A stretch of 64,000 nucleotides of DNA from Pseudomonas sp. RC10 (GCF_038397775.1 NZ_CP151650.1:4278001-4342000), one strand, 5' to 3'; counted from the first letter of the stretch, positions 35,554 to 45,096 are shown. The notes: a model not told the origin generated them from the letters alone. Made by a program: numbers and translations.

Positions 35554-36456
35554 TCAAGCGCTCAGGGCGGAGTGAGTGCGCAGCCGTTCGACCGCAAAGT
35601 CGATAAAGCTGCGAACCCGCGCCGAGGCCCGCAGGCCTTCTCGGTAGATCAGATGCACCGGCAGCGGCGCGACCTCGAACGTCTGGAGCACCGCTCGCAA
35701 ACGTCCTTCTTCGAGGTACTCGTGAACTTCGTGGCTCAGGCAGGACACCAGACCGGCGCCTTGCAGGGCGGCATCAATGGCCGCGACCTGACTGGTGCAG
35801 CGCAACACCGGTTTCGAGATCAGGTGACGCACCCCGCCCTCCGGCTCAAAGCGCCACGGCTGCGTCCAACTGTCCGCGCTGCAGACGATCAGCCTGTGGT
35901 CCGTCAACGCGACCGGCTCCCGTGGTTCTCCGTGGGCCAGCAGGTACGCGGGGCTTGCGCAGATCAGTTGCCGAACACGCCCCACCCGGCGCGCCACCAT
36001 GTGAGCGTCTGGCAGCTCGCCGATTAGGACCGCCACGTCCACGCCGTCCTCGTGCAGGTCGGGAAAAGCGTTCTGGTAGGCGATGGACATCTGAATGCCG
36101 GGCCAGGCGTCGAGGTATTCAAGGACCACCGGCATCATCATCCGGTCGCCGAACAGCACAGGCGTCGCCAGCGTCAGCAGGCCTCTGGGCTCGACGTGCA
36201 GGCCGTTGGCGGAAGCATCGGCCTCATCGGTGGCGCGCAGCAGGCGCACGCACTCCTCGGCGAAATGGCGTCCGGTTTCCGTCAGCCTTACGCCTCGCGT
36301 GCTGCGCTCCAGCAGTTGCGTGCCCAGGCGTTGTTCAAGCGCCCACAACGCCCGGCTGACCGTGGCCTCGGACACGTTCAGCAGACGCGAGGCCGCGGCC
36401 AGCCCCGACGACTGCGCCACCGCCGCAAAGATGGTCATCTGCCGATGGCGTTCCAT
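35554..36456 (-). CDS. LysR-family transcriptional regulator, second of a tandem pair
   Basis: A 300-aa LysR of the CrgA type: MTIFAAVAQSSGLAAASRLL, NVSEATVSRALWALEQRLGT and effector domain PRGLLTLATPVLFGDRMMMP. Its ATG follows directly on the stop of the upstream LysR gene (TAAATG), so the two are co-translated. About a third of positions look shared with that neighbour, including the 'LFGDRMMMPVVLEYL' segment. Targets unknown; the GST gene downstream is the nearest candidate. Confidence 0.9.
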   Translation of the reverse strand: MERHRQMTIFAAVAQSSGLAAASRLLNVSEATVSRALWALEQRLGTQLLERSTRGVRLTETGRHFAEECVRLLRATDEADASANGLHVEPRGLLTLATPVLFGDRMMMPVVLEYLDAWPGIQMSIAYQNAFPDLHEDGVDVAVLIGELPDAHMVARRVGRVRQLICASPAYLLAHGEPREPVALTDHRLIVCSADSWTQPWRFEPEGGVRHLISKPVLRCTSQVAAIDAALQGAGLVSCLSHEVHEYLEEGRLRAVLQTFEVAPLPVHLIYREGLRASARVRSFIDFAVERLRTHSALSA

Positions 36457-37377
36457 TTACGTGCGGCTCCCCCCGGCGGCGCGGATCGCCGGGTCTTGCC
36501 TCATGCGCTCGACACAGAAATCGACGAAGGTTCGCACCTTGGCCGAAACCTTGCGTTCAGCCTGATAGCAGACATGCACGGGCACAGGAGGCTGTTCGAA
36601 GTCTTCCAGGATCAGCACCAGTTCACCTGATGCCACGCGGCTCGCCACTTGATAGGACAACGCCCGGGTGATGCCCCAACCCAGCGCGGCGGCGGTGAGC
36701 GCGGGCTGATTTCCGGAAACGCTCAGGCGTGATTGCACGTCCACCTGAAACGGTTTACCCGCGTCGACGAACGTCCAGTGGCGGGTCAACACGCTGGCAG
36801 CCGAAACGATCAGGCGATGGTCTTTCAGTTCCAGGGGGTGCTGTGGATGCCCCTGCGTCGTCAGGTAACCAGGCGACGCACACAGGACGGTGCGCACTTC
36901 CCCTACCGGAATGCCGTGCTGGCTGTCATCCATCAGGTGGCCGATGCGCACCGCGACATCGATGCCCTCCTCGGCCATGCGTGTGATGCGGTCCAGCAGC
37001 AGCGCATTGACGCTGACGCCCGGGTGCTCCCGCAGGTATTCCACCACCAGCGGCATCACGAACAGTTCGCCGAACAGCATCGACGCGGTGACCGTGAGTT
37101 GCCCGACCGGCGCGGCAATGCTGCCACCGGCGGAATCTTCAGCCTCCTCCAGCTCGCTCAGGATGCGTCGGCAATCACTGAAATAACGCTGCCCCGCCTC
37201 GCTCAAGTGCACGCTGCGGGTGGTGCGCGACAGCAGCACCGTGCCGATGCGCTTCTCAAGCGCCGCGATGGCCCGGGTCACGCTCGGTGCAGACACCTCC
37301 AACCGCCGAGCGGCCGCTGCGAAGCTGCGCTCTTCACACACGGCGATGAATATGTGCATTTCCTGAAATCTGTCCAT
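36457..37377 (-). CDS. LysR-family transcriptional regulator, first of a tandem pair
   Basis: A 306-aa LysR: MDRFQEMHIFIAVCEERSFA, LEVSAPSVTRAIAALEKRIG, then effector domain VGQLTVTASMLFGELFVMPL. The ATG at MDRFQ was chosen since it is the usual start of this branch. Similar in plan to the next gene (LFGELFVMPLVVEYL versus LFGDRMMMPVVLEYL), which suggests an old tandem duplication. Target genes are not evident; an MFS exporter lies on the other side of the repeat-filled gap, divergent from it. Confidence 0.9.
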   Translation of the reverse strand: MDRFQEMHIFIAVCEERSFAAAARRLEVSAPSVTRAIAALEKRIGTVLLSRTTRSVHLSEAGQRYFSDCRRILSELEEAEDSAGGSIAAPVGQLTVTASMLFGELFVMPLVVEYLREHPGVSVNALLLDRITRMAEEGIDVAVRIGHLMDDSQHGIPVGEVRTVLCASPGYLTTQGHPQHPLELKDHRLIVSAASVLTRHWTFVDAGKPFQVDVQSRLSVSGNQPALTAAALGWGITRALSYQVASRVASGELVLILEDFEQPPVPVHVCYQAERKVSAKVRTFVDFCVERMRQDPAIRAAGGSRT

Positions 37378-37507
37378 GGGAGGGCTCGGCGTTACGGCAA
37401 GGTTTGGAAAGGAGGTGATAGTAGCGTTTTGGCTTGATCTGCACACAATGACTCGTAGCAGAGAGACTCTGGTACAGCCGATACATTTCCTTCGACCGGC
37501 CGATTTT

Positions 37508-37805
37508 TCGCGAATGAATTCGCTCCCACAGGGGGTCAGCGCCCGGCCGCAACTTCCGCAGCGACCTCGTACGCCTGTGGGAGCGAATTCATTCGCGAAG
37601 GCGGCGTGACAGGCGACAGAAATGCATCGCTTGTACGGCCCTTTCGCGAATGAATTCGCTCCTACAGGGGGTCAGCGCCCAGCCGCAACTTCCGCAGCGA
37701 CCTCGTACGCCTGTGGGAGCGAATTCATTCGCGAAGTGGGTTCAGGCGATAAAGATGCATCGTTTGTACGGCCCTTTTGCGAATGAATTCGCTCCTACAG
37801 GGGGT
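37508..37805. repeat. tandem array of inverted REP pairs, period about 135 bp (second REP class)
   Basis: The palindrome TCGCGAATGAATTCGCTCC starts at 37508, 37644 and (as TTGCGAATG...) 37777. Each of the first two is followed by GGGGTCAGCGCCCRGCCGCA, ACTTCCGCAGCGACCTCGTA and the reverse copy GGGAGCGAATTCATTCGCGA. This gives two complete REPIN units and a third half unit. Sequence class differs from the RAYT-linked REPs elsewhere in this window. It fills most of the 582-bp gap between LysR and MFS; the last ~150 bases are AT-richer and probably hold the MFS promoter. Confidence 0.92.
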
Positions 37806-37959
37806 CCTCTACCGCCAATAGAGGGTTTGGCCTTCAGCAATTGCGCCGAGCGATCAGACACATCCTGTAATATTCGCTTGACGAACCGTCCCCCGATAAG
37901 CGTTCATATTGGCGAATGATCATACTCCAATTAACACTTTTGCCTCTCGGGGATCACTC

Positions 37960-39255
37960 ATGGTTTCGTCGGTTCTGGCGGCGTCGCTTTCGCGTCGGCG
38001 CATTCATTACAGCTGGGTCGTCCTGGCCGTGACTTTCCTGACCATGCTGGTGATGGCGGGCGCGGTGGGGGCGCCGGGGGTGTTCATCCGGCCGCTGGAA
38101 GCCGAATTCGGCTGGGACACGGCAGAAATTTCCTCGGCGCTGGCCGTGCGCTTTGCGTTGTTCGGCCTGGTCGGCCCGTTCGCGGCGGCGTTCATGAACC
38201 ATTTCGGCGTGCGCCGCGTGGTGCTGACCGCCCTGACCCTGGTGGCCAGCGGCATGCTGCTGTCGCTGTTCATGACCCAGTTCTGGCAACTGGTCGTGCT
38301 CTGGGGCCTGGTGGTGGGCTTCGGCACCGGCCTGACGGCCATGGTGCTGGGTGCAACCGTCGCCACGCGCTGGTTCTCGCAACGTCGCGGCGTGGCCATG
38401 GGGCTGCTGTCCGCCAGTTCCGCTACCGGGCAACTGGTGTTCATGCCAATGCTCGCCAACGTGACCGAGCACTTCGGCTGGCGCACGGCGCTGACCTGCA
38501 TTTGCGTGGCCATCGTCGTCGCCGGGGTCGCGGTCATCGCACTCATGCGCAACCACCCCGCCGACCTGCAAATGCCGTCCTACGGCGAGACTGAAATCCT
38601 GCCCGCCCCGGCCAGCACGCAGACCTTCTCCCAGCTTTTGATCGCGCCCTTGCACGTGCTGCGCGACGTGTCCAAAACCTGGACGTTCTGGGTGCTGTTC
38701 ATGACGTTTTTCATCTGCGGCGCCAGCACCAACGGCCTTATCCAGACCCACTTCATCAGCATGTGCGGCGATTACGGCCTGATCGCGACGACGGCGGCCA
38801 GCATGCTGGCGGTGATGGGGATCTTCGATTTCATCGGGACGATCGGTTCAGGCTGGTTGTCGGACCGCTATGACAACCGCTGGCTGTTGTTCTGCTATTA
38901 CGGCTTTCGGGGGATCGCGTTGATCATCCTGCCGTTCTCGGATTTCACGGTCTACGGCCTGTCGTTCTTCGCCCTCATCTATGGGCTGGACTGGATCGCC
39001 ACCGTACCGCCCACCGTGAAGCTGACGGTACAACGGTTCGGTCCGGCCCGCGCCAACATCGTCTTTGGCTGGATCTTCGCGGGCCACCAATTGGGCGCTG
39101 CCTTTGCGGCCTACGGGGCCGGCTGGACACGCACGCACTTCGCCAGTTACCTGCCAGCCTTCTTTATATCCGGCTTGCTCTGTGTGATCGGTGCGTTGAT
39201 CGCGTTGTCCATCGTACCGGCCCTGAAGTCGGCAGCCCCCGCTCAGAGCAATTGA
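37960..39255 (+). CDS. MFS transporter, oxalate/formate-antiporter-like (paralogue of 4837-6129)
   Basis: A 431-aa, 12-helix MFS protein closely like the one at 4837: RIHYSWVVLAVTFLTMLVMA, GAPGVFIRPLEAEFGWDTAE, GATVATRWFSQRRGVAMGLL, GSGWLSDRYDNRWLLF and GLDWIATVPPTVKL. More than half the residues match. The ATG follows a GGGGAT site. Divergent from the tandem LysR pair. The 3' end overlaps ybgE of the opposite strand by 13 bases. The substrate is unknown; unlike its paralogue it has no HD-domain partner. Confidence 0.88.
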   Translation: MVSSVLAASLSRRRIHYSWVVLAVTFLTMLVMAGAVGAPGVFIRPLEAEFGWDTAEISSALAVRFALFGLVGPFAAAFMNHFGVRRVVLTALTLVASGMLLSLFMTQFWQLVVLWGLVVGFGTGLTAMVLGATVATRWFSQRRGVAMGLLSASSATGQLVFMPMLANVTEHFGWRTALTCICVAIVVAGVAVIALMRNHPADLQMPSYGETEILPAPASTQTFSQLLIAPLHVLRDVSKTWTFWVLFMTFFICGASTNGLIQTHFISMCGDYGLIATTAASMLAVMGIFDFIGTIGSGWLSDRYDNRWLLFCYYGFRGIALIILPFSDFTVYGLSFFALIYGLDWIATVPPTVKLTVQRFGPARANIVFGWIFAGHQLGAAFAAYGAGWTRTHFASYLPAFFISGLLCVIGALIALSIVPALKSAAPAQSN

Positions 39256-39545
39256 CGCGCCGTCAGCCAGACCCCGTAACCGACGGCCATCAACCCCCAC
39301 GCCAACAGCGGGTGAAACACCACCCGCCAGGCCAGCGCCCGAGGGTCGAAACCGACCCCATGGACGAAGCCCCCGGCCACGCCCCACATGACCAGCATCA
39401 GCAGGCTGTGGGAATAGTGGCCGTTGGCGTCGAGCATCGACGCGGGGTGCACCAGCAGCACCAGGCTCATCGGCACCGCCATCAGCAGGGACAGCGCCCT
39501 GCCGAGGCTGTGCTTGAAAGGTGCGTTCAGCGCCTCAGCGGTCAC
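39243..39545 (-). CDS. ybgE: cyd operon YbgE-family protein
   Basis: A 100-aa membrane protein with about three helices (ALSLLMAVPMSLVLLVHPAS; HSLLMLVMWGVAGGFVHGVG; FHPLLAWGLMAVGYGVWLTA). Size, hydropathy and position at the end of a cydABX operon match YbgE, a protein of unclear role linked to cytochrome bd. The start is taken as the GTG that overlaps the end of cydX by 11 bases, since longer frames run into cydX. Confidence 0.8.
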   Translation of the reverse strand: MTAEALNAPFKHSLGRALSLLMAVPMSLVLLVHPASMLDANGHYSHSLLMLVMWGVAGGFVHGVGFDPRALAWRVVFHPLLAWGLMAVGYGVWLTARQLL

Positions 39546-39651
39546 GACCGTTCTCCAGCGCGTTGGCGTCGGATGACTCCAGCCACAACGCGTTGATGAT
39601 GCCGAAGCTGCAAGCCAGCAATACGCCAAGTATCCAGGCGAAATACCACAT
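39535..39651 (-). CDS. cydX: cytochrome bd small subunit CydX
   Basis: A 38-aa single-helix protein reading MWYFAWILGVLLACSFGIIN and continuing ALWLESSDANALENGRDR. The MWYFxWxLG start and position right after cydB are diagnostic for CydX, which stabilises cytochrome bd and its hemes. It lies 27 bases after cydB. An AGGAG-like site (GAGGAGAACA) precedes the ATG. Confidence 0.92.
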   Translation of the reverse strand: MWYFAWILGVLLACSFGIINALWLESSDANALENGRDR

Positions 39652-39678
39652 GTTGTTCTCCTCGATTCGGTTCCGGAC

Positions 39679-40821
39679 TCAATACAGGCCGTGGGGGTTT
39701 TGGTCGATGTGCGCCGTGGTGACCTTGCCCCACATCTTGGCGTAGCACCACAGCGTGTAGCAGAGGATGATCGGCACGAAAATGGCCGCCGCGATGGTCA
39801 TGATGATTAGGGTTTTCTGGCTTGACACAGCGTCCCACACGGTCAGGCTCGACGCGGGATCAAGGCTCGACGGCATCACGAAAGGGAACATCGCAAAGCC
39901 CGCCGTGCACAGCGCGCCGACGATGGCCAGGCTGCTGCCGAGAAACGCCATCCGGCCCTGCCCTGCGCTGGCACACAGCAAGGTCAGCAGCCCGCCGAAG
40001 ATACCCAGCAGCGGCGCGATCACGGTCAACGGGTGAGCGTGGTAGTTGGCCATCCAGCCGTGGTTGGTGGCTTCGACGGTCTTGGCCAGCGGGTTCAGCG
40101 CAGCGCCTGCGTCGAACGCCGAAGTGATCTCCAGCCCCTGAATCCCGCCCAGCAGCAACCAGACACCGGCACCGACGAAGGACACCAGGAAGACCAGCGC
40201 CAGCAACTGAGTGGCGCGGCGAGAACGACGGGCAATGGCGCCTTCGGTGCGCATCATCAACCAGCTGCCGCCGTGCAGGCCGAGCATGCTCAGGCTGACG
40301 ACACCGGCCAGCAAGCCGAACGGGCTGAGCAGTTGCCAGAAATTGCCGTGGTAGCTGGTACGCAGGGTGTCATCGAACTGGAACGGCACGCCCAGCAGCA
40401 GGTTGCCGAAGGCCACGCCGAACACCAGCGACGGCACCAGACCGCCGACGAACAGGCCCCAGTCCCAGCTTTGCCGCCAGCGGGTGTTGTCCAGCTTGCT
40501 CCGGTAGTCAAAACCAACCGGGCGCACGAACAGCGCGAACAGCACCAGCAACAGCGCCCAGTACAGCCCCGAGAACGCTGCCGAATACACCAAAGGCCAG
40601 GCGGCGAACAGCGCGCCACCGGCGGTGATCAGCCAGACCTGATTGCCGTCCCAGTGCGGGGCGATGGTGTTGATCACCACCCGCCGTTCGTTATCAGTGC
40701 GGCCGACAAAGGGCATCAGCATCGCTGCGCCCAGGTCGAAGCCGTCGGTCAGGGCGAAGCCGATCAGCAGCACGCCGACCAGCACCCACCAGATGAGTTT
40801 GAGTGTCTCGTAATCGAACAT
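39679..40821 (-). CDS. cydB: cytochrome bd ubiquinol oxidase subunit II
   Basis: A 380-aa, about 9-helix protein: MFDYETLKLIWWVLVGVLLI, FALTDGFDLGAAMLMPFVGR, NTIAPHWDGNQVWLITAGGA and FRPVGFDYRSK-type segment (VRPVGFDYRSKLDN). It is the partner of CydA in the terminal oxidase that reduces O2 with quinol at low oxygen. It begins 10 bases after cydA and is followed by cydX and ybgE. Confidence 0.95.
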   Translation of the reverse strand: MFDYETLKLIWWVLVGVLLIGFALTDGFDLGAAMLMPFVGRTDNERRVVINTIAPHWDGNQVWLITAGGALFAAWPLVYSAAFSGLYWALLLVLFALFVRPVGFDYRSKLDNTRWRQSWDWGLFVGGLVPSLVFGVAFGNLLLGVPFQFDDTLRTSYHGNFWQLLSPFGLLAGVVSLSMLGLHGGSWLMMRTEGAIARRSRRATQLLALVFLVSFVGAGVWLLLGGIQGLEITSAFDAGAALNPLAKTVEATNHGWMANYHAHPLTVIAPLLGIFGGLLTLLCASAGQGRMAFLGSSLAIVGALCTAGFAMFPFVMPSSLDPASSLTVWDAVSSQKTLIIMTIAAAIFVPIILCYTLWCYAKMWGKVTTAHIDQNPHGLY

Positions 40822-40831
40822 CGTGTGTTCC

Positions 40832-42421
40832 TCAGGCCAGCGTCGGTTGTGGGGCGGCAGGCACGTCGCTCTCGCGGCGCTCGAAGTGGTAGCGGCCGGT
40901 GTGCAGGCTGCTCGGGCCCAGGCGGGCGAACTTGATCATCAGGTACATCTCGATGATCAGCAGGACGGTGTAGAAGCCCACCAGCGCCAGGATCGAGCCG
41001 ATGACATCGCCGCTGGACAGGGTCGACGCCGACAGATGAACCGGCAGCACTTCACCGATGGACCAGGGCTGACGACCGTGCTCGGCCACCCACCAGCCGG
41101 TCTGCGTGGCGATCCACGGCAGCGGCAGGCTGAACAGCGCCCATTTCAGCAACCAGCGCTTGCTGGATTCGTTCTTGCGCGCCGAGGCGTAGAAGGCACA
41201 GGCGAACAGCGCCAGCATCAGCACACCGCTCAGGACCATGATGCGGAAGGTCCAGAAAATCGACGCGACATGCGGGATGGAATCCAGTGCGGCCTGCTTG
41301 ATCTGCTGCTCGTTGGCGTCCACCACCTTGTCGGTGTACTTCTTCAGCAGCAGGCCGTAACCCAGGTCTTTCTTCACATCGTTGAAGGCAGTGAGGGTTT
41401 GCTCGCTCTTGTCGCCCGCGCGCAGTTTGCCCAGCAGGTCGTAGGCGACCATGCCGTTGCGGATGCGACCCTGGTGCTCGGTGACCAAATCCTTGATGCC
41501 GGTGACCTGCTTGTCCACCGAACGGGTGGCGATGATGCCCATCACGTAAGGAATCTTGACCGCGTAATCGGTGCGTTGGGTTTCCTGGTTCGGCAGCCCG
41601 AACAGGGTGAACGCGGCCGGTGCAGGCTCGGTTTCCCATTCGGCTTCAATGGCCGCCAGCTTGGTCTTCTGCACGTCGCCGATTTCGTAGCCGGACTCGT
41701 CACCCAGCACGATGACCGACAGGATCGAGGCCATGCCGAATGCCGAAGCGATGGCGAAGGAACGGCGAGCGAAGCCGATGTCGCGGCCCTTGAGCAGGTA
41801 CCAGCTGGAAATCGCCAGGACGAAGATCGAACCGGTCACGTAACCGGACGCCACGGTGTGCACGAACTTGACCTGGGCAACCGGGTTGAACAGCAGGTCG
41901 GCGAAGCTGGTCAGCTCCATGCGCATGGTGGTGAAGTTGAACTCGGCGCCGACCGGGTTCTGCATCCAGCCGTTGGCGATGAGAATCCACAGCGCCGACA
42001 TGTTCGAACCGATCGCCACCAGCCAGGTGACGGTCAAGTGCTGCACGCGGGTCAGGCGGTCCCAGCCGAAGAAGAACAGGCCGATGAAGGTCGATTCCAG
42101 GAAGAACGCCATCAGGCCTTCGATGGCCAGCGGGGCGCCGAAGATGTCACCGACGTAGTGGCTGTAATAGGCCCAGTTGGTGCCGAACTGGAATTCCATG
42201 GTCAAGCCAGTGGTGACGCCCAGGGCGAAGTTGATGCCGAACAGCTTGCCCCAGAACTTGGTCATGTCCTTGTAGACCTGCTTGCCGGTCATGACGTACA
42301 CCGACTCCATGATGGCCAGCAGGAACGTCATGCCCAGCGTGAGCGGCACGAAGATAAAGTGATACAGCGCGGTCATCGCGAACTGCAGCCGAGAGAGGTC
42401 GACGACTGATTCCGAAATCAT
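40832..42421 (-). CDS. cydA: cytochrome bd ubiquinol oxidase subunit I
   Basis: A 529-aa subunit carrying the hemes. The N-terminus has [20 protein letters not shown] with the heme-ligand His at residue 21. Other signatures are [56 protein letters not shown] with a His, and the quinol-side [12 protein letters not shown]. The periplasmic Q-loop is of E. coli-type length. It overlaps the preceding cydP by 4 bases (ATGA). Confidence 0.96.
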   Translation of the reverse strand: MISESVVDLSRLQFAMTALYHFIFVPLTLGMTFLLAIMESVYVMTGKQVYKDMTKFWGKLFGINFALGVTTGLTMEFQFGTNWAYYSHYVGDIFGAPLAIEGLMAFFLESTFIGLFFFGWDRLTRVQHLTVTWLVAIGSNMSALWILIANGWMQNPVGAEFNFTTMRMELTSFADLLFNPVAQVKFVHTVASGYVTGSIFVLAISSWYLLKGRDIGFARRSFAIASAFGMASILSVIVLGDESGYEIGDVQKTKLAAIEAEWETEPAPAAFTLFGLPNQETQRTDYAVKIPYVMGIIATRSVDKQVTGIKDLVTEHQGRIRNGMVAYDLLGKLRAGDKSEQTLTAFNDVKKDLGYGLLLKKYTDKVVDANEQQIKQAALDSIPHVASIFWTFRIMVLSGVLMLALFACAFYASARKNESSKRWLLKWALFSLPLPWIATQTGWWVAEHGRQPWSIGEVLPVHLSASTLSSGDVIGSILALVGFYTVLLIIEMYLMIKFARLGPSSLHTGRYHFERRESDVPAAPQPTLA

Positions 42422-42615
42422 TTTGGGTTCTTCTCATCAGATACGGGAGGGGCGCCCAATACATGCAGGCCAGCTTGCACCCCGTCATCCTTGACTTCGA
42501 CCGGCGCGTCGAACCAGACGCTACGGATGCCCATCAACAGGACGAGCTTGATCAACAGGATCAGCCCTATTTCTTTCGCCAAGGGGTGTTTGAGGAAATC
42601 GAAGGGACCGGGCAT
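42418..42615 (-). CDS. cydP: putative small cytochrome bd subunit CydP
   Basis: A 65-aa protein with one helix ([20 protein letters not shown], residues 10-29) and the motif [10 protein letters not shown] after it, as in CydP, the small protein found at the front of proteobacterial cyd operons. It is the first gene of the operon and overlaps cydA by 4 bases. The candidate Anr/FNR site lies about 55 bases upstream of its start. Confidence 0.85.
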   Translation of the reverse strand: MPGPFDFLKHPLAKEIGLILLIKLVLLMGIRSVWFDAPVEVKDDGVQAGLHVLGAPPVSDEKNPK

Positions 42616-42669
42616 GTTGAAGACTCGTCGGGGTGCGTCGTAATTTTCCTACGGCACCTTCCGAGACCA

Positions 42670-42683
42670 TTGACCCACGTCAA
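42670..42683 (-). promoter_or_regulatory. candidate Anr/FNR box upstream of the cyd operon
   Basis: TTGAC-CCAC-GTCAA is a perfect inverted repeat with the FNR/Anr half-site TTGA(C/T) and the correct 4-base gap. Its centre is about 62 bases before the cydP start, which leaves room for a -10 (TAGGAAAAT region near 42645) and a start site about 41 bases from the box centre. An oxygen-responsive site here fits an oxidase used at low O2. The rest of the 340-bp gap shows no gene. Confidence 0.6.
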
Positions 42684-42955
42684 AAAACGCCGGGTAACAG
42701 GGTGTGACACAACGCCACACTGGGGTTTATCGCGTTTAATCGCAGAACTCCCTGACGCTGGCGCATTGACGGTCTGCGCCGCTGACAGGCCGGACTGCCA
42801 CCGCCGGAGAAGTAAATGATAAACGGCAGATAACAGCCTCAAGTGCCGGATTTTTCAGCCGATATCTAGGCCATAAGAGGCAGTCAGGTCATGTTCCCCC
42901 GCTCCGTCTGGAGACCGGATAACAGCCACTGCTGCCATCGACGAGGTCGCAGGCC

Positions 42956-43726
42956 ATGGCTCCCCTAACGCTCAAGATGAAGACACGCAGCGTGTTGTAC
43001 GGCGCGGTTTTGCTGTGCCTGAGCGTTCTCGGGGCAAGCGCCGAGCCGATCCGGATCGTCACCGAAGAGTTGCCGCCCTATAACATGACCCGGGACGGCC
43101 AGTTGACCGGCATGAGCACTGAGGTGGTGCGCGCGGTCCTCAAGGAAGTGAACGTCGACGCCACCATTCAGTCGATGCCGTGGGCCCGGGCCTACGATCT
43201 GGCGCTGCACGATCCCAACGTGCTGATCTATTCCATCACCCGCACCGTCGAACGCGAGCCGCTGTTCAAATGGGTCGGCACCATTGCCGCGTCGCGCTGG
43301 TTCATTTATTCCTCCTCGACCCACCCCATCTCGCTGTTGGACCTGGACGACGCCCGCGACTGGCAGACCGCAACGGTCAACGAGGACGTCGGCGAGCAAT
43401 ACCTGATGAGCAAGCGCTTCAAGGTCGGCCGTCAGCTGCAATCGAGCAACCGCTACGAACTCAACTATCAGAAGCTACGGACCGGGCATGTGGACCTGTG
43501 GATCTCCGACGAGCTGAACGCCAATTACATTGCCCATCAGGCGGGAGACAACCCGGCGCAGACTCTGGTGCAATCCTTGCGTGTGCCCGAACTGGAAGAA
43601 GCAGGCGGGTTCAGCATGGCTTTCAGCCGAGGGACCCCGGATGCTACTGTTCGGCTGTTTGAGAAAGGGCTGAGGACTGTCCGTGAGAACGGAACCTACG
43701 ATGCCATAGCACGTAAATGGAATTGA
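42956..43726 (+). CDS. periplasmic substrate-binding protein (SBP_bac_3 family), upstream of diguanylate cyclase
   Basis: A 256-aa exported protein. Signal peptide MKTRSVLYGAVLLCLSVLGA-SA begins at the second Met (residue 8), which may be the true start. The mature part begins EPIRIVTEELPPYNM, the standard opening of amino-acid-type binding proteins, and contains MPWARAYDLALHDPNVLIYS and KWVGTIAASRWFIYSSS. No transporter subunits are nearby. It is directly followed by a diguanylate cyclase gene and then by a related binding protein, so a sensory role is likely. Confidence 0.85.
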   Translation: MAPLTLKMKTRSVLYGAVLLCLSVLGASAEPIRIVTEELPPYNMTRDGQLTGMSTEVVRAVLKEVNVDATIQSMPWARAYDLALHDPNVLIYSITRTVEREPLFKWVGTIAASRWFIYSSSTHPISLLDLDDARDWQTATVNEDVGEQYLMSKRFKVGRQLQSSNRYELNYQKLRTGHVDLWISDELNANYIAHQAGDNPAQTLVQSLRVPELEEAGGFSMAFSRGTPDATVRLFEKGLRTVRENGTYDAIARKWN

Positions 43727-43728
43727 GC

Positions 43729-45075
43729 ATGCTGGCTGAGTCCGAGTCCAAGATCCCTGAAAACGCCGCCGCGCCCCCGCGTGCCGGCTCGTTGGCGCGC
43801 AGGCTGGTGTTGGCGACGCTGGCGTTCTGCATTCTGTTTACCGTGGCCACCGTCACCGTCAGGACCTGCTTCGCCTGGAACACCAACCTCTCCAACATGA
43901 ACGCCGAACTCGGTCTGATCGATCAGGTGTTCCAGGGCACGTTGTCCAAAGCGGTCTGGGAAATGGACAATGAGGCCTTGCAAACGCAGATCGACAGCGT
44001 GGCCCTTGCGGCGCCAGTGGGTCGCGTCGAGCTGCGCATTCTGCGCCCCGGCCGGCCACCGGAAGTGCTGGAGCGTCAGCATCCGGGCCATGGCACTTCA
44101 TCACTCGCCCCCGCGCTACACCGTCAACTGACCGTCGTTCCCTACCCCGGCGCCAATGAAGTGGTCGGTGAACTGACCATCGAGGGCGACGAAAGCCTGC
44201 TGTGGAAACGGCTGTGGAAGGAAGTCGCGGTCATCATGCTGACCCAGATCATTCAGTCGCTGGCTCTGGCCGGGTTGATCATGGGCATGTTCAACCGTTC
44301 GGTGACCCTGCATGTGCGCCGTATCGCCGAGCACTTGGAACAACTGACGCCGCAGAACCTGAAACACCATCTGGCGCTCGGGCGCGGCAGCAAGGTCAGC
44401 GACGAGCTGGACCTGCTGGAAGCCGGGGTCAACGACCTGCAAGACAAACTGGCCAATCACCTCGAACGCCAGACCCGCGACGAACTGGCCCTCGCCGCCA
44501 GCCGCGATCAGTTGGCCGAGTTGGTGGAGCAACGCACCGCCCAGCTCAAGGCTGCCAATACCCGGCTGGAGGCCATGACCCGCTTCGATCCGCTCACCGG
44601 CCTCGCCAACCGTCGTCACTTCGACGAAGTGAAAGAGCTGGAATTCAACCGCGCCTTGCGCCATCGGCAAGCTTTCTCGGTGCTGATGTGCGACATCGAC
44701 TATTTCAAGCTCTACAACGACAACTACGGCCACGCCAATGGCGATCAATGCCTGCGCGATGTGGCGTTGACCATGAGCGCGCTGTTTTCGCGCTCCGGCG
44801 AATTGGTGGCACGCCTGGGTGGCGAAGAGTTCGCGGTGCTGCTGCCAGGACAAAGCCGCGAACAGGCGCTGTGCTCCGCCGAACGTTTGCAGGCGCTGCT
44901 CGCCGACCAGAAGCTGCCTCACAAAGGCTCGGGGGTGTCGCCGTACGTGACGATGAGCATCGGCATCGCCGAACTCGACCCCGCCAACATGGACCGTTTC
45001 GATCAACTGCTGCAAAGCGCCGACAAAGCCTTGTACCGCGCCAAAAGTCAGGGCCGCAACCGGTGTGAGATCTGA
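43729..45075 (+). CDS. membrane-bound diguanylate cyclase (GGDEF)
   Basis: A 448-aa protein. One helix at about residues 26-46 (LVLATLAFCILFTVATVTV), a periplasmic domain of ~115 residues, a second helix at about 168-190 (VAVIMLTQIIQSLALAGLIM), a HAMP/coiled-coil link (QLAELVEQRTAQLKAANTRL) and a C-terminal GGDEF domain. FDPLTGLANRRHFD, DIDYFKLYNDNYGHANGDQC and GGEEF at residue 364 are intact, so c-di-GMP synthesis is expected. The I-site position reads RSGE, not RxxD, so product inhibition may be weak. Start: a nearby in-frame ATG 12 bases upstream overlaps the previous gene. Confidence 0.9.
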   Translation: MLAESESKIPENAAAPPRAGSLARRLVLATLAFCILFTVATVTVRTCFAWNTNLSNMNAELGLIDQVFQGTLSKAVWEMDNEALQTQIDSVALAAPVGRVELRILRPGRPPEVLERQHPGHGTSSLAPALHRQLTVVPYPGANEVVGELTIEGDESLLWKRLWKEVAVIMLTQIIQSLALAGLIMGMFNRSVTLHVRRIAEHLEQLTPQNLKHHLALGRGSKVSDELDLLEAGVNDLQDKLANHLERQTRDELALAASRDQLAELVEQRTAQLKAANTRLEAMTRFDPLTGLANRRHFDEVKELEFNRALRHRQAFSVLMCDIDYFKLYNDNYGHANGDQCLRDVALTMSALFSRSGELVARLGGEEFAVLLPGQSREQALCSAERLQALLADQKLPHKGSGVSPYVTMSIGIAELDPANMDRFDQLLQSADKALYRAKSQGRNRCEI

Positions 45076-45096
45076 CCCGATCAGGGAGAATGCGAC

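Noticed and set aside
40823..42409. Open frame of about 528 codons antisense to cydA
   Set aside because: It shadows a clearly conserved gene, has no signal or known motif, and has a composition typical of an antisense frame.
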